This document shows, in pieces, positions 48,469 through 60,700 of a DNA stretch of 64,000 nt. Location of the stretch: assembly GCA_025558095.1 (NCBI GenBank), contig JAIVFI010000024.1, forward strand, positions 62,001 through 126,000, written 5' to 3'. The first letter of the stretch is position 1, and every line of letters starts with the position of its first letter. A model generated the notes under the pieces. The model was not told the DNA's origin. It saw nothing but the letters and a program-made list of their open reading frames with translations, and searched no databases. The translations under genes were made by a program, and so were the position numbers. The stretch is from Hyaloraphidium curvatum (taxonomy: Eukaryota > Monoblepharomycota > Hyaloraphidiomycetes > Hyaloraphidiales > Hyaloraphidiaceae).

Positions 48469-49132
48469 TCACCTGCAGGGCGATGCCGGCCCGGGCCCGC
48501 TGTAGTTCGGGTCCTGCTTGCGGGTCTCCTGGTCGAGGAACTTGGACCCCGCGACCGTCAGCCCGGGCGTCGAGGCCGACCAGAGCTTCTTGCAGTTGGC
48601 GCGGTCGCACCCGCCGGCGAAGGTGTCGAAGTTGCTCGAGGGCTGCATCGTGCAGGTGCAGTAAGCCTTGGAGCTGTTTGTGGAGTCGATGGCACAGGGT
48701 GCGCCGTAGCCTAAGAGGCGGGGGAGTTGATCAGACCGTGATCGATGGCGGGCGGAGGGCGAGCCTACAGTTGGTCCACGGTCCGGCGTTGGCGCCGCCG
48801 CACCACAAGGCCTTGGCCTCGTTGTTGAAAGCATTGGAGAAGGTCGAGAGGATGTAGGTGCGTCCGTCCGGCATGCGTTTGGGGTCCCTATCGGTGCACT
48901 GGCCGGGCCCAATGTTCCACGTAGACAGCACGCTGCACTCGCAGAGCGCCGTCGGCGCAGCGTAGTTGAGCATGAGCGGCGCCGAGGGAACTACTTTGCA
49001 GGGCGCCATGTTGCAGAGGGCGAACTTGTTGTTGCAGACCACGCCGGTGCGGAGCGCGGCCGGCGGCGGGTTCGAGTTGGTCGCGAGCGCCGCGGGCAGG
49101 AGTCCGACGAGGAGCGCGAGCGCGAGGTACAT
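48469..49132 (-). CDS. Small Cys-rich secreted protein
   Basis: Two exons (49132-48769, 48710-48469; intron 58 nt) give 201 residues. A signal peptide (MYLALALLVGLLPAALA) is followed by about 16 cysteines in short spacings (VVCNNKFALCNMAPC, CECSVL, CTCTMQ, GGCDRANCKKL). A disulphide-rich extracellular fold is likely. The length and signal fit fungal small secreted proteins, but I recognise no family (not CFEM by spacing). No TM or GPI-like tail: the end is polar. Confidence 0.8.
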
Positions 49133-49879
49133 TGGAGCGGTGTGTGCGGAGGGCGGTTTAGGGAGGGAAGTTGGTGTTCGATGTTCGGAAAGTGTGACTC
49201 CGCTGTTTGTCATCCGCGGCAAGTCAGGCCCGAGGATGTGGCTGTACGGCGAGTCACTCGGGACTCTCGTTCACTCGCGCTGGCCTAAACAAATCGCAGA
49301 CCGAAATCTTCGCAGTGGTGGTTCCTGCTACACTTTGCCGGGCAGGGACGGCCCCGACATTCACCTCACCGTCATCCGGTTTGCTTCGTGACTCACCCCG
49401 AGCTTGGCTACCTTGGTGATTCGTTGCGCACCCATCTCTGCCAAAACGGCACATCCGGGCAGTGCTCCTTCGCGAGCGGCTACCGGCCGGATGCGAGTAA
49501 GTGGAAAGCCGCGCTGCGCAAGGTCTGCGAGGAGATCGAGCACTACCATGCCATTTCATCTCCCTCGCCGAGCACTGGGCCCGCGTTTTCATGGCCAAGG
49601 GCTTTCTATGCTTTAGAAGGAAGGTAGTGGTGAACGGGCGGTGCAGGAGGAGCTGCCGTTGGGGAGGATCGTCCGGTGGCGCCAACGGCGAGGCTCTGTG
49701 CTCGGCGTGTCCCACGGACCCGTCTAGGACTGAATCGTGCGGCTTTCATTACGTGGCTATGAAAACGGAGACGATCCCTGGGGTTTGTTCGTATCCCGCG
49801 GCCTGGAGGGTCCCTTCCTTCATTGAGGGACACCGACGAGTTCCACCGCCGCGCCCCCCCCCCCTCCCCTCCCCTCCCG
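49133..49879. other. Divergent intergenic region, no gene recognised
   Basis: About 750 bp between the Cys-rich secreted gene (minus) and the YbjQ-like gene (plus). Several short frames exist on both strands but none has family signal or an intron pattern. A C-rich tract (49850-49878) lies directly before the ATG at 49880. Confidence 0.4.
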
Positions 49880-50313
49880 ATGGACCTGAAGCGCATCGCG
49901 CTCTCCGAGGCCATCCCGCGCCGGATGGTGAGCACCCTGCTCGAGCCCCCGTCCGGGTCTCGGATCGCGGAGCAGCTCGGCATGGTCAAGGGGATCACGG
50001 TCCGGAGCCGGAACATGTTCGCTGCCATCGGCGGCTCGTTCAAGTCGTTGGTGGGTGCGCTCATGTGCCGCGGCCGGGGCGGGAAGCTCACCAGGCGCCG
50101 CAGGTCGGCGGGAACATCGAGACGTTCAGGACGCTGTGCGAGGACACCCGCGCGGACGCGTACAACAGGATGGTGGACGAAGCCTTCGCCCTGGGTGCCA
50201 ATGCTGTACTGGGGATGCGGTACGAGAGCAATTCTATCGGGGAGGGGATCACGGAGGTCCTGTGCTACGGGACCGCCGTCAGGGTAGTGCAGGATGGGGC
50301 AGGGAAGGCTTGA
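49880..50313 (+). CDS. YbjQ/UPF0145 heavy-metal-binding-like domain protein
   Basis: Two exons (49880-50050, 50104-50313; intron 53 nt) give 126 residues, slightly longer than bacterial YbjQ. The core IAEQLGMVKGITVRSRNMF, GGNIETF, DEAFALGANAVLGMRYES and ITEVLCYGTAV follows the family closely. YbjQ proteins are small oligomeric proteins of unclear role. The family is mainly bacterial, so a bacterial-origin gene that has gained a typical short intron is a reasonable inference. Confidence 0.88.
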
Positions 50314-50499
50314 AGTTGCATTGCTTAAACCCCTGATGGATGTAACAGCTCTAGTTGTATTCTCTCTTCGCTGCAACAGTATGCCTTGGCGTTGATGATC
50401 TGAAGACTGCATGGCCCGGGGAGGAGCAGTCGGGAGTGGGCGTAAACAAAGGCCAAACAACGAGCTCCGGGTGTCACTCCCGAAGCGTCTCCCGCCGCG

Positions 50500-51444
50500 A
50501 TGCCTCTTCACCCCGTCGCCGCGCAGATGGTGGCCTCGTCCAAGGCCTCGGGCCGCCCCAACGCGCACCTGAACCCGGTCCCCGTCGCCCGCGCCAACTT
50601 TGAATCCGACTTTGGCGGGCTCGCTAAGCCCCCCGTCGCCTCGGTCAAGGACGTCACCATCAAAACCCGGGCAGGCGAAATCCCGGGCCGGCTGTACAGG
50701 AACTCGGAGGCGTCCGCGCTCCCGCTGGTCGTCTGGCTGCACGGCGGCGGCTGGGTCCTGGGCAGCGTCGACACGGCCGACGTTGTGTGCAGGCGGCTGT
50801 GCCTTTCCTCGGGCTGCGCGGTGCTCAGCGTCGGATACCGCCTCTCCCCCGAGGCCAAGTTCCCCGCGGCCGTCGAGGACGCCGTGGACGCGATCAAGTG
50901 GGCGCACGCCAACGCCGCGGAGCTGGACGTCGATCCCGCACGGTTGGCGATGGCGGGCGATTCGGCGGGGGGCAACCTCGCTGCGGCGGCGTGCATCGCG
51001 CTGCGGGACGTCGGGGACGAGGACGGGCCCAAGGTCTCGCTGCAGCTCCTCGTCTATCCCGTTTCGACCTGCGACGTCGACAAGGGCTTCCACATGGAGT
51101 ACGACGGGATCATACTCTTTCGCGACGAGATGCTCTGGCATCAAGCGAACTACCTCCGCACCCCCGCCGACGCGACGGACCCGCTCGTGGCCGTCGCAAC
51201 CGCCGACCTCCGCGGCCTGCCGCCGGCGGTGGTCGTCCTCGCCGAATGCGACCCCGTGCGGCCGCAGGGCGTCATGCTCGCCGAGGCGCTGAGGGATGCG
51301 GGGGTGCCGGTGGACGTGTTCGAGGCGCCGACCCTGCCGCACGGGTTCTTCGGGCTCGAGGAGCTGTTCCCCGAGGCGGAGGGTGCGATGACGTTCGCGG
51401 GCAAAAGGCTGGCCGAGGTGCTGGGGCTGATTGATTGGGAGTGA
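50500..51444 (+). CDS. Alpha/beta hydrolase, hormone-sensitive-lipase family
   Basis: Single exon, 314 residues. Oxyanion-hole motif HGGGW, nucleophile elbow GDSAGG, acid in LAECDPVR and base in LPHGFF form a complete HSL-type site. It should hydrolyse short-chain carboxyl esters; the substrate is unknown. No signal or TM. Bacterial and fungal members are equally close in motif terms, and the gene lacks introns, unlike most neighbours. Confidence 0.93.
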   Translation: MPLHPVAAQMVASSKASGRPNAHLNPVPVARANFESDFGGLAKPPVASVKDVTIKTRAGEIPGRLYRNSEASALPLVVWLHGGGWVLGSVDTADVVCRRLCLSSGCAVLSVGYRLSPEAKFPAAVEDAVDAIKWAHANAAELDVDPARLAMAGDSAGGNLAAAACIALRDVGDEDGPKVSLQLLVYPVSTCDVDKGFHMEYDGIILFRDEMLWHQANYLRTPADATDPLVAVATADLRGLPPAVVVLAECDPVRPQGVMLAEALRDAGVPVDVFEAPTLPHGFFGLEELFPEAEGAMTFAGKRLAEVLGLIDWE

Positions 51445-51556
51445 CACGGAGTGTTCGACGCAGTGTCTATCAATGGAATGGATGAAGGTCGTCGAGTACA
51501 TGGTATCCTCTCTCTGGGTCATATCGGTATCGTTTCGTGTCGTTCCCCCACTAAGC

Positions 51557-52558
51557 TTAGGCCAGCAAGACGGCAGCAGCTATCGCCATCATCCCGACAG
51601 CGCCTGCAGCAACCGAGCGTCCGGCCGACGACGGTCGGCTCGTGGTGCTCGACGCCGGCGCGCCCGTCGTCGTCGCGGCCCCCGCCGACGTGGTCGAAGC
51701 CGACGCCGGGGCGCTGCTGGTGCTCGCCTGCGCGCTGGCGGTGGTGGCCTGCCCCGCCGTCGTGGATGCCTGCCCCGCCGAGCTGGTCGCCGGCGAGCTT
51801 CCCGAGACGTCGAACGCGACCACGGCCGGGAAGACGGGGAACGTGGTGTTCTCGGCGCAGCGGAACTTGTTCCCGCCCGTGAACTCGTCGAAGGCGCAGC
51901 AGGCGAAGAAGTCCACCCGGGTAAGGTTCACGGCCGCGGCGAGCGGGGAGGGGTCGAAGACCGCCGTGCCCTCCGAGGTGTTTGCCAGGGCGAAGATCCC
52001 AGAGAGCGCGCCGGCGGTGCTCATGCCGTCGTACGCCTGGTACATCGCGTAGTTCTGGCCCTTCCAGTTCCATCCGTTTGCGGCACCGACGCGGTTGCAG
52101 CGGGCCGCGGCGTCGGCGGGCGCCCAGCCGACGGTGATGTTGGCGACCTCGAGCATGACGGCGGCGGGGGTGACGGGGAACACGGTGCCTTCGGCGCAGC
52201 GGTACTTGTTGCCGCCGGCGGTGAACTGGTCAAAGGCGCAGCAGCCCGTAAAGTCCAGCCGCGAGAGCTGCACCGCGGCTTCGAGGGAAGCGGCGTCGAA
52301 GGTCGCGGAGCCATCGGTGTTGTTGGCCAGGGCAAAGGTGCCGCCCAGCGCTCCCGAGGGCGTGCCCTGGTTGTAGCCCTGGTACATCAGGTAGACCTGG
52401 TTGCCCCACGTGTAGTTGAGGGCGGCGGCAGCCTGGTTGCACTGCGCGGCGACGGCGGCGGGGTCCCAGGACGGCGAGTAGCTCGCGGCGAGCGCTGGCC
52501 CGGCGGCGAACGGGGTCACCAGGGCGGCGGCGAGGAGGAGGTGCACGAGGCGCGGCAT
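51557..52558 (-). CDS. Secreted protein with two tandem Cys domains and Ser/Thr tail
   Basis: Single exon, 333 residues. A signal peptide (LVHLLLAAALVTPFAAGPALA) precedes two copies of a ~100-residue domain, each with CNxxxxxxxxxW, MYQxY, a GxFALAN strand, then DFxxCCAFDxFTxGNKxRCAExTxFPVxPA. Each copy has the same four cysteines (C..CC..C), suggesting two internal disulphides. A ~75-residue Ser/Thr/Ala linker follows, and a hydrophobic C-terminus (GAVGMMAIAAAVLLA) as in GPI-anchored wall proteins. I do not recognise the domain. Several NxT/NxS sites suggest N-glycosylation. Confidence 0.82.
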   Translation of the reverse strand: MPRLVHLLLAAALVTPFAAGPALAASYSPSWDPAAVAAQCNQAAAALNYTWGNQVYLMYQGYNQGTPSGALGGTFALANNTDGSATFDAASLEAAVQLSRLDFTGCCAFDQFTAGGNKYRCAEGTVFPVTPAAVMLEVANITVGWAPADAAARCNRVGAANGWNWKGQNYAMYQAYDGMSTAGALSGIFALANTSEGTAVFDPSPLAAAVNLTRVDFFACCAFDEFTGGNKFRCAENTTFPVFPAVVAFDVSGSSPATSSAGQASTTAGQATTASAQASTSSAPASASTTSAGAATTTGAPASSTTSRPSSAGRSVAAGAVGMMAIAAAVLLA

Positions 52559-52837
52559 GGTCGGGCGGAGTTCGGCTTTAGGTATGACGGGTTGCTCGGG
52601 TGCCGGAGAGCCGGCTCGTGAACGGGGTTTAGGAGGCTGCGGGAGTCGGCGGGAATCCGGCGAATACGGGCCGGGAGGTCGATATGAGGGGCAGAAAACA
52701 CCGTTTCGCCTGGTCGCTGGGTGGCGTTTCCCGTCCGGCCGCCCGCTTCTTATCCGGCCCGGTTGATTTGGGGCGGAGTCGCGAGGGACGCCTCGCCACA
52801 AACAACGCCACTTTCTGTTTCCGGCTCCGATTTTCCG

Positions 52838-54403
52838 ATGGATCCGCCCGGGGAACACGCCGATGCGTCAGGGAATGGCAATCTTTCCCCGCCGATCGGC
52901 ACGACCCGCCCGCCGGGGCTGGCGCAGCAGCTCCGTATGGCCCTCGTCAGGTTCGCAGAGGCGCTCCCCCGCGGCCTGCTCGCCGCCGTGCTCGCCGCGA
53001 TCCTTCGCACCGTGCGGTTCGCCGCAAAACCGCTGGCAAAGTTCGGCATAGGTGTGGGACTGCAGGCGCCGCGGCCGGGGGACGCTTCGCTGTCGGCGGA
53101 CTGGGTCAAGGACGTGCTGCGGAGGCAGGGGGCGATTCCGGCCGACGCCGTCGTCGTCTCGGCGGAGATAATGGGGCTGGAAGGCAACCGCGGCCTATCG
53201 GGGGCCATGTCGCGGATCAAACTGTCGTACTCCGGCGGTTCCCCGCCCCCCGGCGCGCCGAGGACGCTGATCCTCAAGCGCACGCGGCGCACGGTCGCGG
53301 ACAGGCAGCGCAACGCCTTTTCAGGGGCGTACAGGGAGGCGCTCTTCTACGGCTCGGCGTTTGCCCGGCACCCGGCCGTCGCGCCCGTGCTCCCCACCGT
53401 GTACCACGCCGCCGGCTCGCCCTGGCTGTGCGAGTACACGCTGCTGCTCGCGGACTCGACCGACGACCCGGCACACCCGGTGGTGGGCGCCAACATGGTG
53501 TACGGGAACCAGATATGGGGCGTGCCCAAGGACCTTCCCGTCTCGCCGCTGCCGGACCGGCGGATGACGCTGGCCAAGCAGTTCTCGTACGCGGCACGGA
53601 TCCACGCGGCCTTCTGGAACGACGAACGGCTGGTGTCGCCCGAGTTTGCCTACTTGAGGAACAACCCGTGGTACCGCGGCGCAGGGCGCGCCCGGTGGGA
53701 GCTCGCGATCGAGATGGGAAGGCGGGGGTGGGAGGCGACCAAGCACAAGACCACGCTCGCGGACCCGTCTTCCAAACTGACTTTCGACCCGGAGTTTGTT
53801 GCGTTCGTGGACGCGTCGTACGGCCACACCTCGTGGGAGGCGCTCCAATCGTGGATCAACGCACGCGACGCCTCGGGGCGCCGCACGACGGCCTTCACGC
53901 TGTGCCACAACGATTTCCACGCCTCGAACCAGTTCCTCGTCTCGGACCCCTCGCAAGGGGCCGGGTTCCCGTTCCGCTTCCAGCTGTTCGACTGGTCCGA
54001 GGTCGGCCCCTGGTCGCCCGGCGCGGACCTCGCGCAGACGCTCGTCTCGGACCTACCCCCGGATTTCGTCCGCGAGCACGCGACGGCGCTGTTCGAGGGG
54101 TACCACGCCGAGCTGCTCTCGCTCCGCCCCGAGGCCGCGGAAGACTACCCCCTCCACATCGCCCGCCGCGACTTTGTTGCGGGGGGCACCGAGCGCTGGG
54201 TGTGGGTGTTTTCGATCCTCGGGGCATTCCCTGGGATCCCCGATGCGGCCGTGGGGTACTTTTACCGGCAGGTGTGGGGGTGGATCCGGGCGGCGCGGGA
54301 GATGGACTGGGAGGGGTTGGCAGGAGATGGGGAGGACGAAAAGGGGGTGGTGGACGGGGTGAGGAGGTGGGTTGCGCTCAAGCCCGTGGTGCTGTACCTG
54401 TAG
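52838..54403 (+). CDS. Aminoglycoside-phosphotransferase-like (APH/CHK) kinase
   Basis: Single exon, 521 residues from the ATG at 52838. An N-terminal hydrophobic/Arg segment (LLAAVLAAILRTVRF) may be a membrane or mitochondrial signal. The kinase-like fold is marked by LILKRTRR (ATP Lys), LCHNDFHASNQF (HxDxxxxN catalytic loop) and FQLFDWSEVGPWSPGADLA (metal Asp). These are the motifs of APH/choline-kinase-type small-molecule kinases, also used in fungal CHK/DUF1679-like proteins. The substrate is unknown. Confidence 0.85.
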   Translation: MDPPGEHADASGNGNLSPPIGTTRPPGLAQQLRMALVRFAEALPRGLLAAVLAAILRTVRFAAKPLAKFGIGVGLQAPRPGDASLSADWVKDVLRRQGAIPADAVVVSAEIMGLEGNRGLSGAMSRIKLSYSGGSPPPGAPRTLILKRTRRTVADRQRNAFSGAYREALFYGSAFARHPAVAPVLPTVYHAAGSPWLCEYTLLLADSTDDPAHPVVGANMVYGNQIWGVPKDLPVSPLPDRRMTLAKQFSYAARIHAAFWNDERLVSPEFAYLRNNPWYRGAGRARWELAIEMGRRGWEATKHKTTLADPSSKLTFDPEFVAFVDASYGHTSWEALQSWINARDASGRRTTAFTLCHNDFHASNQFLVSDPSQGAGFPFRFQLFDWSEVGPWSPGADLAQTLVSDLPPDFVREHATALFEGYHAELLSLRPEAAEDYPLHIARRDFVAGGTERWVWVFSILGAFPGIPDAAVGYFYRQVWGWIRAAREMDWEGLAGDGEDEKGVVDGVRRWVALKPVVLYL

Positions 54404-54754
54404 ATGGGAGGCGTTGCAGGATGCAGCCGCGTCGGTGCATCGTGCGATCGGACCGCCGTCCGAAGCTCGCATCAGCTGTTCCATTTACAGCTCTAGGCGA
54501 AGCATCGAGCGATGAGTCCAGTCCTCGTATCCTTGTGTTCGGCGGGAAAACGGGGTGGGGGCGGGGTGGGAGGACGTGACCGGTGCCCGGTCACCTTCGC
54601 CACTTCGGCGCCTGAACAAGGCACGCCGGCACCGCGCCCCGCGACCGGCCGGCCGGTGCCAGCGGCGATGTCTTTTCGCCGGCCCCCACACCGGCGGCCG
54701 AGCTAGGCGGGAGAGCGCGAGCGCCACCGGGCAAAGTCCGCACGGGCAGCCGCG

Positions 54755-57700
54755 ATGCTCCAGACAATCAGCGCCCGCGTCAAGCGCGCCCGGTCGGCGA
54801 CGGCAAAGTCCGCCGCGACCGCCGTTTCCTCGGTGGACGAGCCGCCGGGCGCGACGCCGGACGCGAACGGGCAGGCCGCGCCCGCCCCCGATGGCGCGCC
54901 CGATTTAAGGCTCCGCACCGACTCGCAGTTCGCCGGCAAGGCCGCCGTGTCGGACGGCCTGCCGGTGCTGCCCGCCGCCGCAGACGACGGCTACATCGGC
55001 GCGCGCAAGGGCAGCTTCGCCAACGGCAACCCAAAGGTCGTGGCGTCCTTCTACAACACCATGGCCGTGCCGCCGTCGGCGAGGGTGCCGACGCGGGGCA
55101 GCATCTCGGACGACGCCGTCGGGGCGGGTTCCCCGCCGGGGATGGCCAGGGGCGCGTCGTGGGTGCAGGCGGCGGCCACGGAGAAGCTCAAGGACGCGCC
55201 GTCGGGACGCGACAGGGTGAAATTCCCGGACTACCCGGGCTACCGGATAACAAAGAAGCTGGACGAGACGCCGAATTGCAGCGTGTACCGCGCCGTGCGC
55301 TACGGGGACGGGAGCAACCGGCCGGTCATCCTGAAGGTGGGTTGCTAACTTGAAATGGACCCCTGCAAGATCTGACCGCATTGCACCTCATGATCTGCTA
55401 CCGCTTGATCTGTCCATTGCACTTTTGGTACCCGTCATTCGCACACCCGCCCATTGGCAGGCTTTGGACAAACCGTACCCCGCGGTCGAGGACGTGCAGC
55501 GCTACCGCAACGAGTTCGAGCTCCTCACCAAGGCGGCCCACATCCCCGGCGTCGTGCACGGCGTGGCGCTCGAGCGCTTCGCCAACGACGTCATGGTCAT
55601 GGTCCTCGAGGACATCGGCGGCCAGTCGATCTGGCAGTACCTGCTGCAGCACGCCTCGGAGCAGCACCCCGCCGGCATCGGCCTCATCACCGAGGACGAC
55701 GAGCTCGACTCGGACCTCGGCGCGGCGCCCATCTCGGGCGTCCCCGCGCTCGGCCGCATCGCGCCCGAGACCGTGCTCCGCATCGCCCTGGACGTCGCCC
55801 GCACCCTCGCCGCACTGCACGACATCCCCATCGTGCACAAGGACGTCACGCCGCAGAACATGATCTGGAACCAGGCCACGGGCGAGGTCCGCCTGATCGA
55901 TTTTGCCGCCTCGTTCGCGGGCCAGTTCGAGCGCCCTTTCGAGCTGCAGGGCACGCTGGCCTGGATCCCGCCCGAGCAGACCGCGCGGATCAACCGCAAC
56001 ATCGACTCGCGCTCGGACCTGTACGGCCTCGGCGCGAGCATGTACACCATGCTCACTGGGCGCACGCCCTTCCGCACCTCGGACCCGCTCGAGCTGCTGC
56101 ACTGCACCCTGGCCGTGGAGCCGCCGGCCATCGTGGACGACAAGATCCCCGAGATGGTGGTCAAGATCATCGCCAAGCTGGTGAAAAAGTCGCCCGAGGA
56201 CCGGTACCAGTCCGCCGAGGGGCTCATCGCGGACCTCGAGACCTGCCTGGACTACCTCGTCAACCGCGGGGCCGGCGGCCGCGGCTCCGTCGGCGGCGGC
56301 CTCGCGGCGGGAAGCCGCCAGCTGCGCCGGATGACCTCGGCCAACAGCGAGCACAGCGGCGGCCCGCTGAGCCCCACGGCGCCGGGCGAGATACCCCTGT
56401 TCGAGCTGGGCGAGTACGACACGCGGCGGCTCGAAATCCCGGCTAAGCTGTACGGCCGCGAGCGCGAGATCTCCGAGATCCACCGCGCCTTCGAGTTCGT
56501 CGCGTCGGAGCACCAGCCCGAGGTGGTGCTCATCGGCGGGTACTCGGGCATCGGCAAGACGAGCATGGTCTGGGAGGCCGTGGCCACGGGCATTCTGCAG
56601 CGCAAGGGCAACTTCCTCAAGGGGAAATTCGACCAGATGCGGAGCCAGCCGTACCACGCCATCCTCCGCGCGTTCGGCGAGTTCCTGCGGGGCATCCTGA
56701 AGGAGGAGGCCGTGGTGATGGAGGGGTGGAAGGCGAGGTTCGAAAAGGTCAACTCGCGGCTGTCCACCATCATGGTGGACCTGATCCCGGAGCTGTCCTA
56801 TTTTCTGGACGAGAAGAAGCTCGTCGCGCTGCCGCGGAACCAGGCCTTCGAGCGCTTCAACATGGCCTTTTTCGAGTTCATCTCGGTCTTCCTGGATGAG
56901 TCGGCGCCGCTGGTCATGTTCCTGGACGACATGCAGTGGGCCGACCTGGCGTCGCTCAAGCTGGTGGAGAACATCCTCGACAACATCACCTCGAACCACG
57001 TGCTCTACAACAACTCCTCCTACCCCTTCCTCTTCATCGGCTCGTACCGCTCCAACGAGGTGACCCAGGGCCACCACCTCATGTCCTTCTTCAAGCGCCT
57101 GCAGGACGAGGGCATCACCGTCAACGACATTGTCCTGCAGCCGCTCAACGTGGACGACGTCATCAACCTCCTCGCCGACACGGTGGCCAAGCCAAAGACC
57201 AACCGCGGCGTGCAGGAGCTCGCCAAGGTGGTATTCGAAAAGGCCGGCGGCAACCCGTTCTACATCAAGCAGCTGCTCATGAAGATGTACGACGAGAAGA
57301 TGTTCTCGCAGGTGTGCGACCGCGTCACGCGCAAGTTCGCGTGGTCGTGGAACATGCCCCGCATACGGACGCTGGCCATCATGGACAACGTGGCCGACAT
57401 TTTGGTGGCCACCATGGCACAGCTGCCCACCGACAGCCGCACGGCGATCAAGACCGCCGCGTGCTTCGGGAGCATCTTCACGCTCGAGGACCTGTCGGAG
57501 GTGCTGGTGCGGTCGCCGCGGGACGTGGGCGTGGACCTCCACGAGCCCATCGACAAGGGGCTGGTGGCGGGGCGGACCTTCTTCTCGGGGCGCATCAGCA
57601 GGGAGATGGACGACCAGACCATCGCACGGCTGATACAGAGCGACAAGCCGTCCTACGTCTTCCTGCACGACCGCATCATGCAGGCCGCGTACGAGCTCAA

Positions 57701-60700
57701 CTCGCCCGAGGATCTGCAGGCCACGCACCTGGCCATCGGGCGGTGCCTGGCGCTCAAGCTGCAGAAGCGCGGGGACTCGGACCAGAAGCTCATCTTCGGC
57801 ATCCTGGAGCACTACCACAAGGGCCTGGTGGACGACCTGCTCAAGGGGACGAGTCCGGAGCTGCACGCCGAGCTGCGCAACCTGGTCGCGCTCAACGCGC
57901 AGGCGGGGAAGCTGGCCGTAGCTGCCGGCGCGTACAACGCGGGTTACAAGTACTACATAAAGGGCCTCGAGTTCCAGGACCGGCTGCGCGGCGGGCTGCC
58001 CATCAAGGGCAGCGGGGACCCGGACTACCGCCTCATGTTCAACATGCACTACTGCGCGGCCGAGGCGGCGTACCTGTCGATCCTGTACGACGAGACCAAC
58101 CGCCTGGTGGAGCTCATGGACGCCTACGTGGTGGACCCCGTCGACAAGGCGCAAGTGCAGACGCTGCAGATCAGGGTGTCGATGGCACGGGACCGGCCGC
58201 AGGAGACGATCCTGCGGAGCCTGCTGGTGCTCGACAACCTGGGCGTCAACATCCCCCGCAACCCCAACCGGCTGCAGCTGCGCTCGTTGTTCAGCGAGGT
58301 CCGCAGTTTCCTCCGCGGCAGGACGGACGACATGCTGGTCAACCTTAAGGTGGGTCTGCTTAGCCTTTGCTCCTTGCGTTCCTCTTATTCGTCGCCTCCA
58401 GGATACCTCCAACCAGCAGGATCGCTTCGTCGTCCGCATTCTCAACGACCTCATCCTCTACACCCTCCACTTCGAGCCGCGGCTCTACACCGCCGTCGCC
58501 CTCAATTATGCCCTGCGCACCTTCCGCACGGGCCACCTCGCGTACGGCTTCGTCGTCTACGCCACCCTGCTGGCGGGCCAGAACAGGGATTTCGACGGTG
58601 CGTCTCATGCCGGCCGACTCGCTTGATGGCTTGATCCGAACGGCTTTGGCTCCACAGAGGCGTACCGTTTCTGCAAGATCGCTCTGCGGCGATCCGAATT
58701 CCTTACTGATCAGACAACAAAGGCCCGGACCATCGTTGGCGCGCTGATGTTTGGCATCGACTACAAGGAGAGCCAGCGGGAGGAGGTGCCGCTGATTCTC
58801 AACGCTCTGGGTGGGTGCCTCGCTGCCCTTTCCATCGACAGGCACTAATCCGAGCACCCTTCCAAGACATGGCATGGGAGACTGGTGACTCGGAGGACAT
58901 GGCGCTGTGCGCGGTCAAGTTGGGGGTGACGGGCTTTTGGTCGGGGTGTCCGCTGCGCAGCCTGAGGGAGGAGTTTGCGCCCCGGATCGTGCAGACGATG
59001 CGGGCCATCCAGCGGCCCATGCAACAGCGATGGGTGGCGCCGTACTTGCAGGCGATCGACTGCCTTTCCGGCGCCGTCGACGACCCAGGGAAGCTCGTTG
59101 GGGAGTGGATTGACCTCGAGGAGGAGCTGCAGGAGCCGGTGAAGAACCGGTTCCAGGGCGATGCCAACGCCGCGATCATCGCTTCCGCCATGGACATGCT
59201 GCTGGCTTACATGTGGAAGGACTATCGGCGCGCTATGCGGGATCTGGCCCTGCTCAAGGCGGCGCAGGGCAAGGCCAAGGCTTACCGGTCTTCGGAGGAG
59301 GTCCCCTTCACTTGGCTCGAGATCCTGGTGCGGATCAAGAACCTGTGGTTTGCGCGCGAGGAGAAGCGGGCGCGGGGCAAGGAGGCCGCGCCGGTCGCGG
59401 AGGGCCTGGAGGCGGTCGGCCCCGCGCTCGCGATCCCGGAGGACGAGGAAGAGCTGGACATGGTGGAGACAGAGCCTTTCCGCTTCACCATCTTTTCCGA
59501 ACTGGCAGAGCTGCGGCGGATAAAGGGCCTCTTGAAGACTTTGGAGGAGTTTGCAACCATGGCACCCATGAACCAGCGGCACCGGTTCCTCATCGCGTCG
59601 GCCGAGCTCGCTGCCTACAAGGGCGATATCCGCGCCTTGGAATTCTACGAGGCGGCGGCGACCGAAGCAAAGAACCGGTCTTTCCAGTGGGAGTACGGCT
59701 TGATTCGCGAACTGCATGTCGAGTTCCTCCTGTCCCTCAAGAACGTCACCAGCGCAAAGCAGGTCATGCGGGAGGCGCTCCATTACTACGCCAAAGATGG
59801 AGCAGTGGCCAAGGCGAAACATCTTGAGTTCCTGTATCCCCAGCTCATCAGCACCAAGACGGACTTCGCGGCGCGGACGCTCATGATTGGTTCCGACTCG
59901 AAGGATGGCGCGATGGCGATCACCAACTCTGTCATGGGCGAGTCGGTGGACGTTCTGACGCTCTTTAAAACGACGCAGGCAATCTCGAGGCAGCTGTCGA
60001 TAGAAAAGCTGCTCGAGACGCTGGCTGGGATCGTGCTGGAGAGTTCGGGAGCGCAAAAGGTGTCGTTTGTCGTGCTTCGCAGAAACGCGCCGAGGATCAT
60101 CGGAGAGGGTTGGATCGAGCAGGCTTCTGCCGATGAGAAGGGTCGCGGCACTCGCCAGTCTTACAGTGGTTCGGAAGGTGGAGGCCCCCGCAGTAAGCGG
60201 AGGAGCGGACAACGGCTTTCATCGACGGCCACTATTGGGACCGGAATCGCAAACGCCGAGCGGACATCGCGTGCCCAATCTCAGCCGGATCTGCGGCTCA
60301 ACGTGGGCACTTCTGTTCCGGACCGCCGCCCTTCGGCCTTTTCGGAACCTGGCCTCTCGCCTATACTGGCGACGGACAACGTGATGGACGGTCCGAGCGA
60401 CCCGCTTGATGTCGTGCGATCGGGCTCGTTTGGCAGGGCCGACGTCGTGGAGGAGATTCCGCTGCAGATGTTCCCGCCTATGGACAAGCAAGCCGCGGCC
60501 CGCAGGGCATCGGCAAAGTCGGCGGACTACATCGCCAGCGCTATCGCGGCGGCCAACGGACTCCTGATGACAGCGGCCAACGGCGCTCCGGGCAGTCCGG
60601 CAACGCCGGCCAGCTCCGCCATGAAGCCCAGCAGTCGTCGGGGCTCCATTGTCGAGTTCGCCAACGCCGTGGCTCATCCTGCGTCGATCTTGGACAAACG

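Noticed and set aside
55398-58454. A 1018-codon open frame on the minus strand opposite the cyclase gene
   Set aside because: It is the mirror of the highly GC-biased third-position codons of the real gene; no family motif, and its composition is low-complexity Val/Leu/His/Arg.
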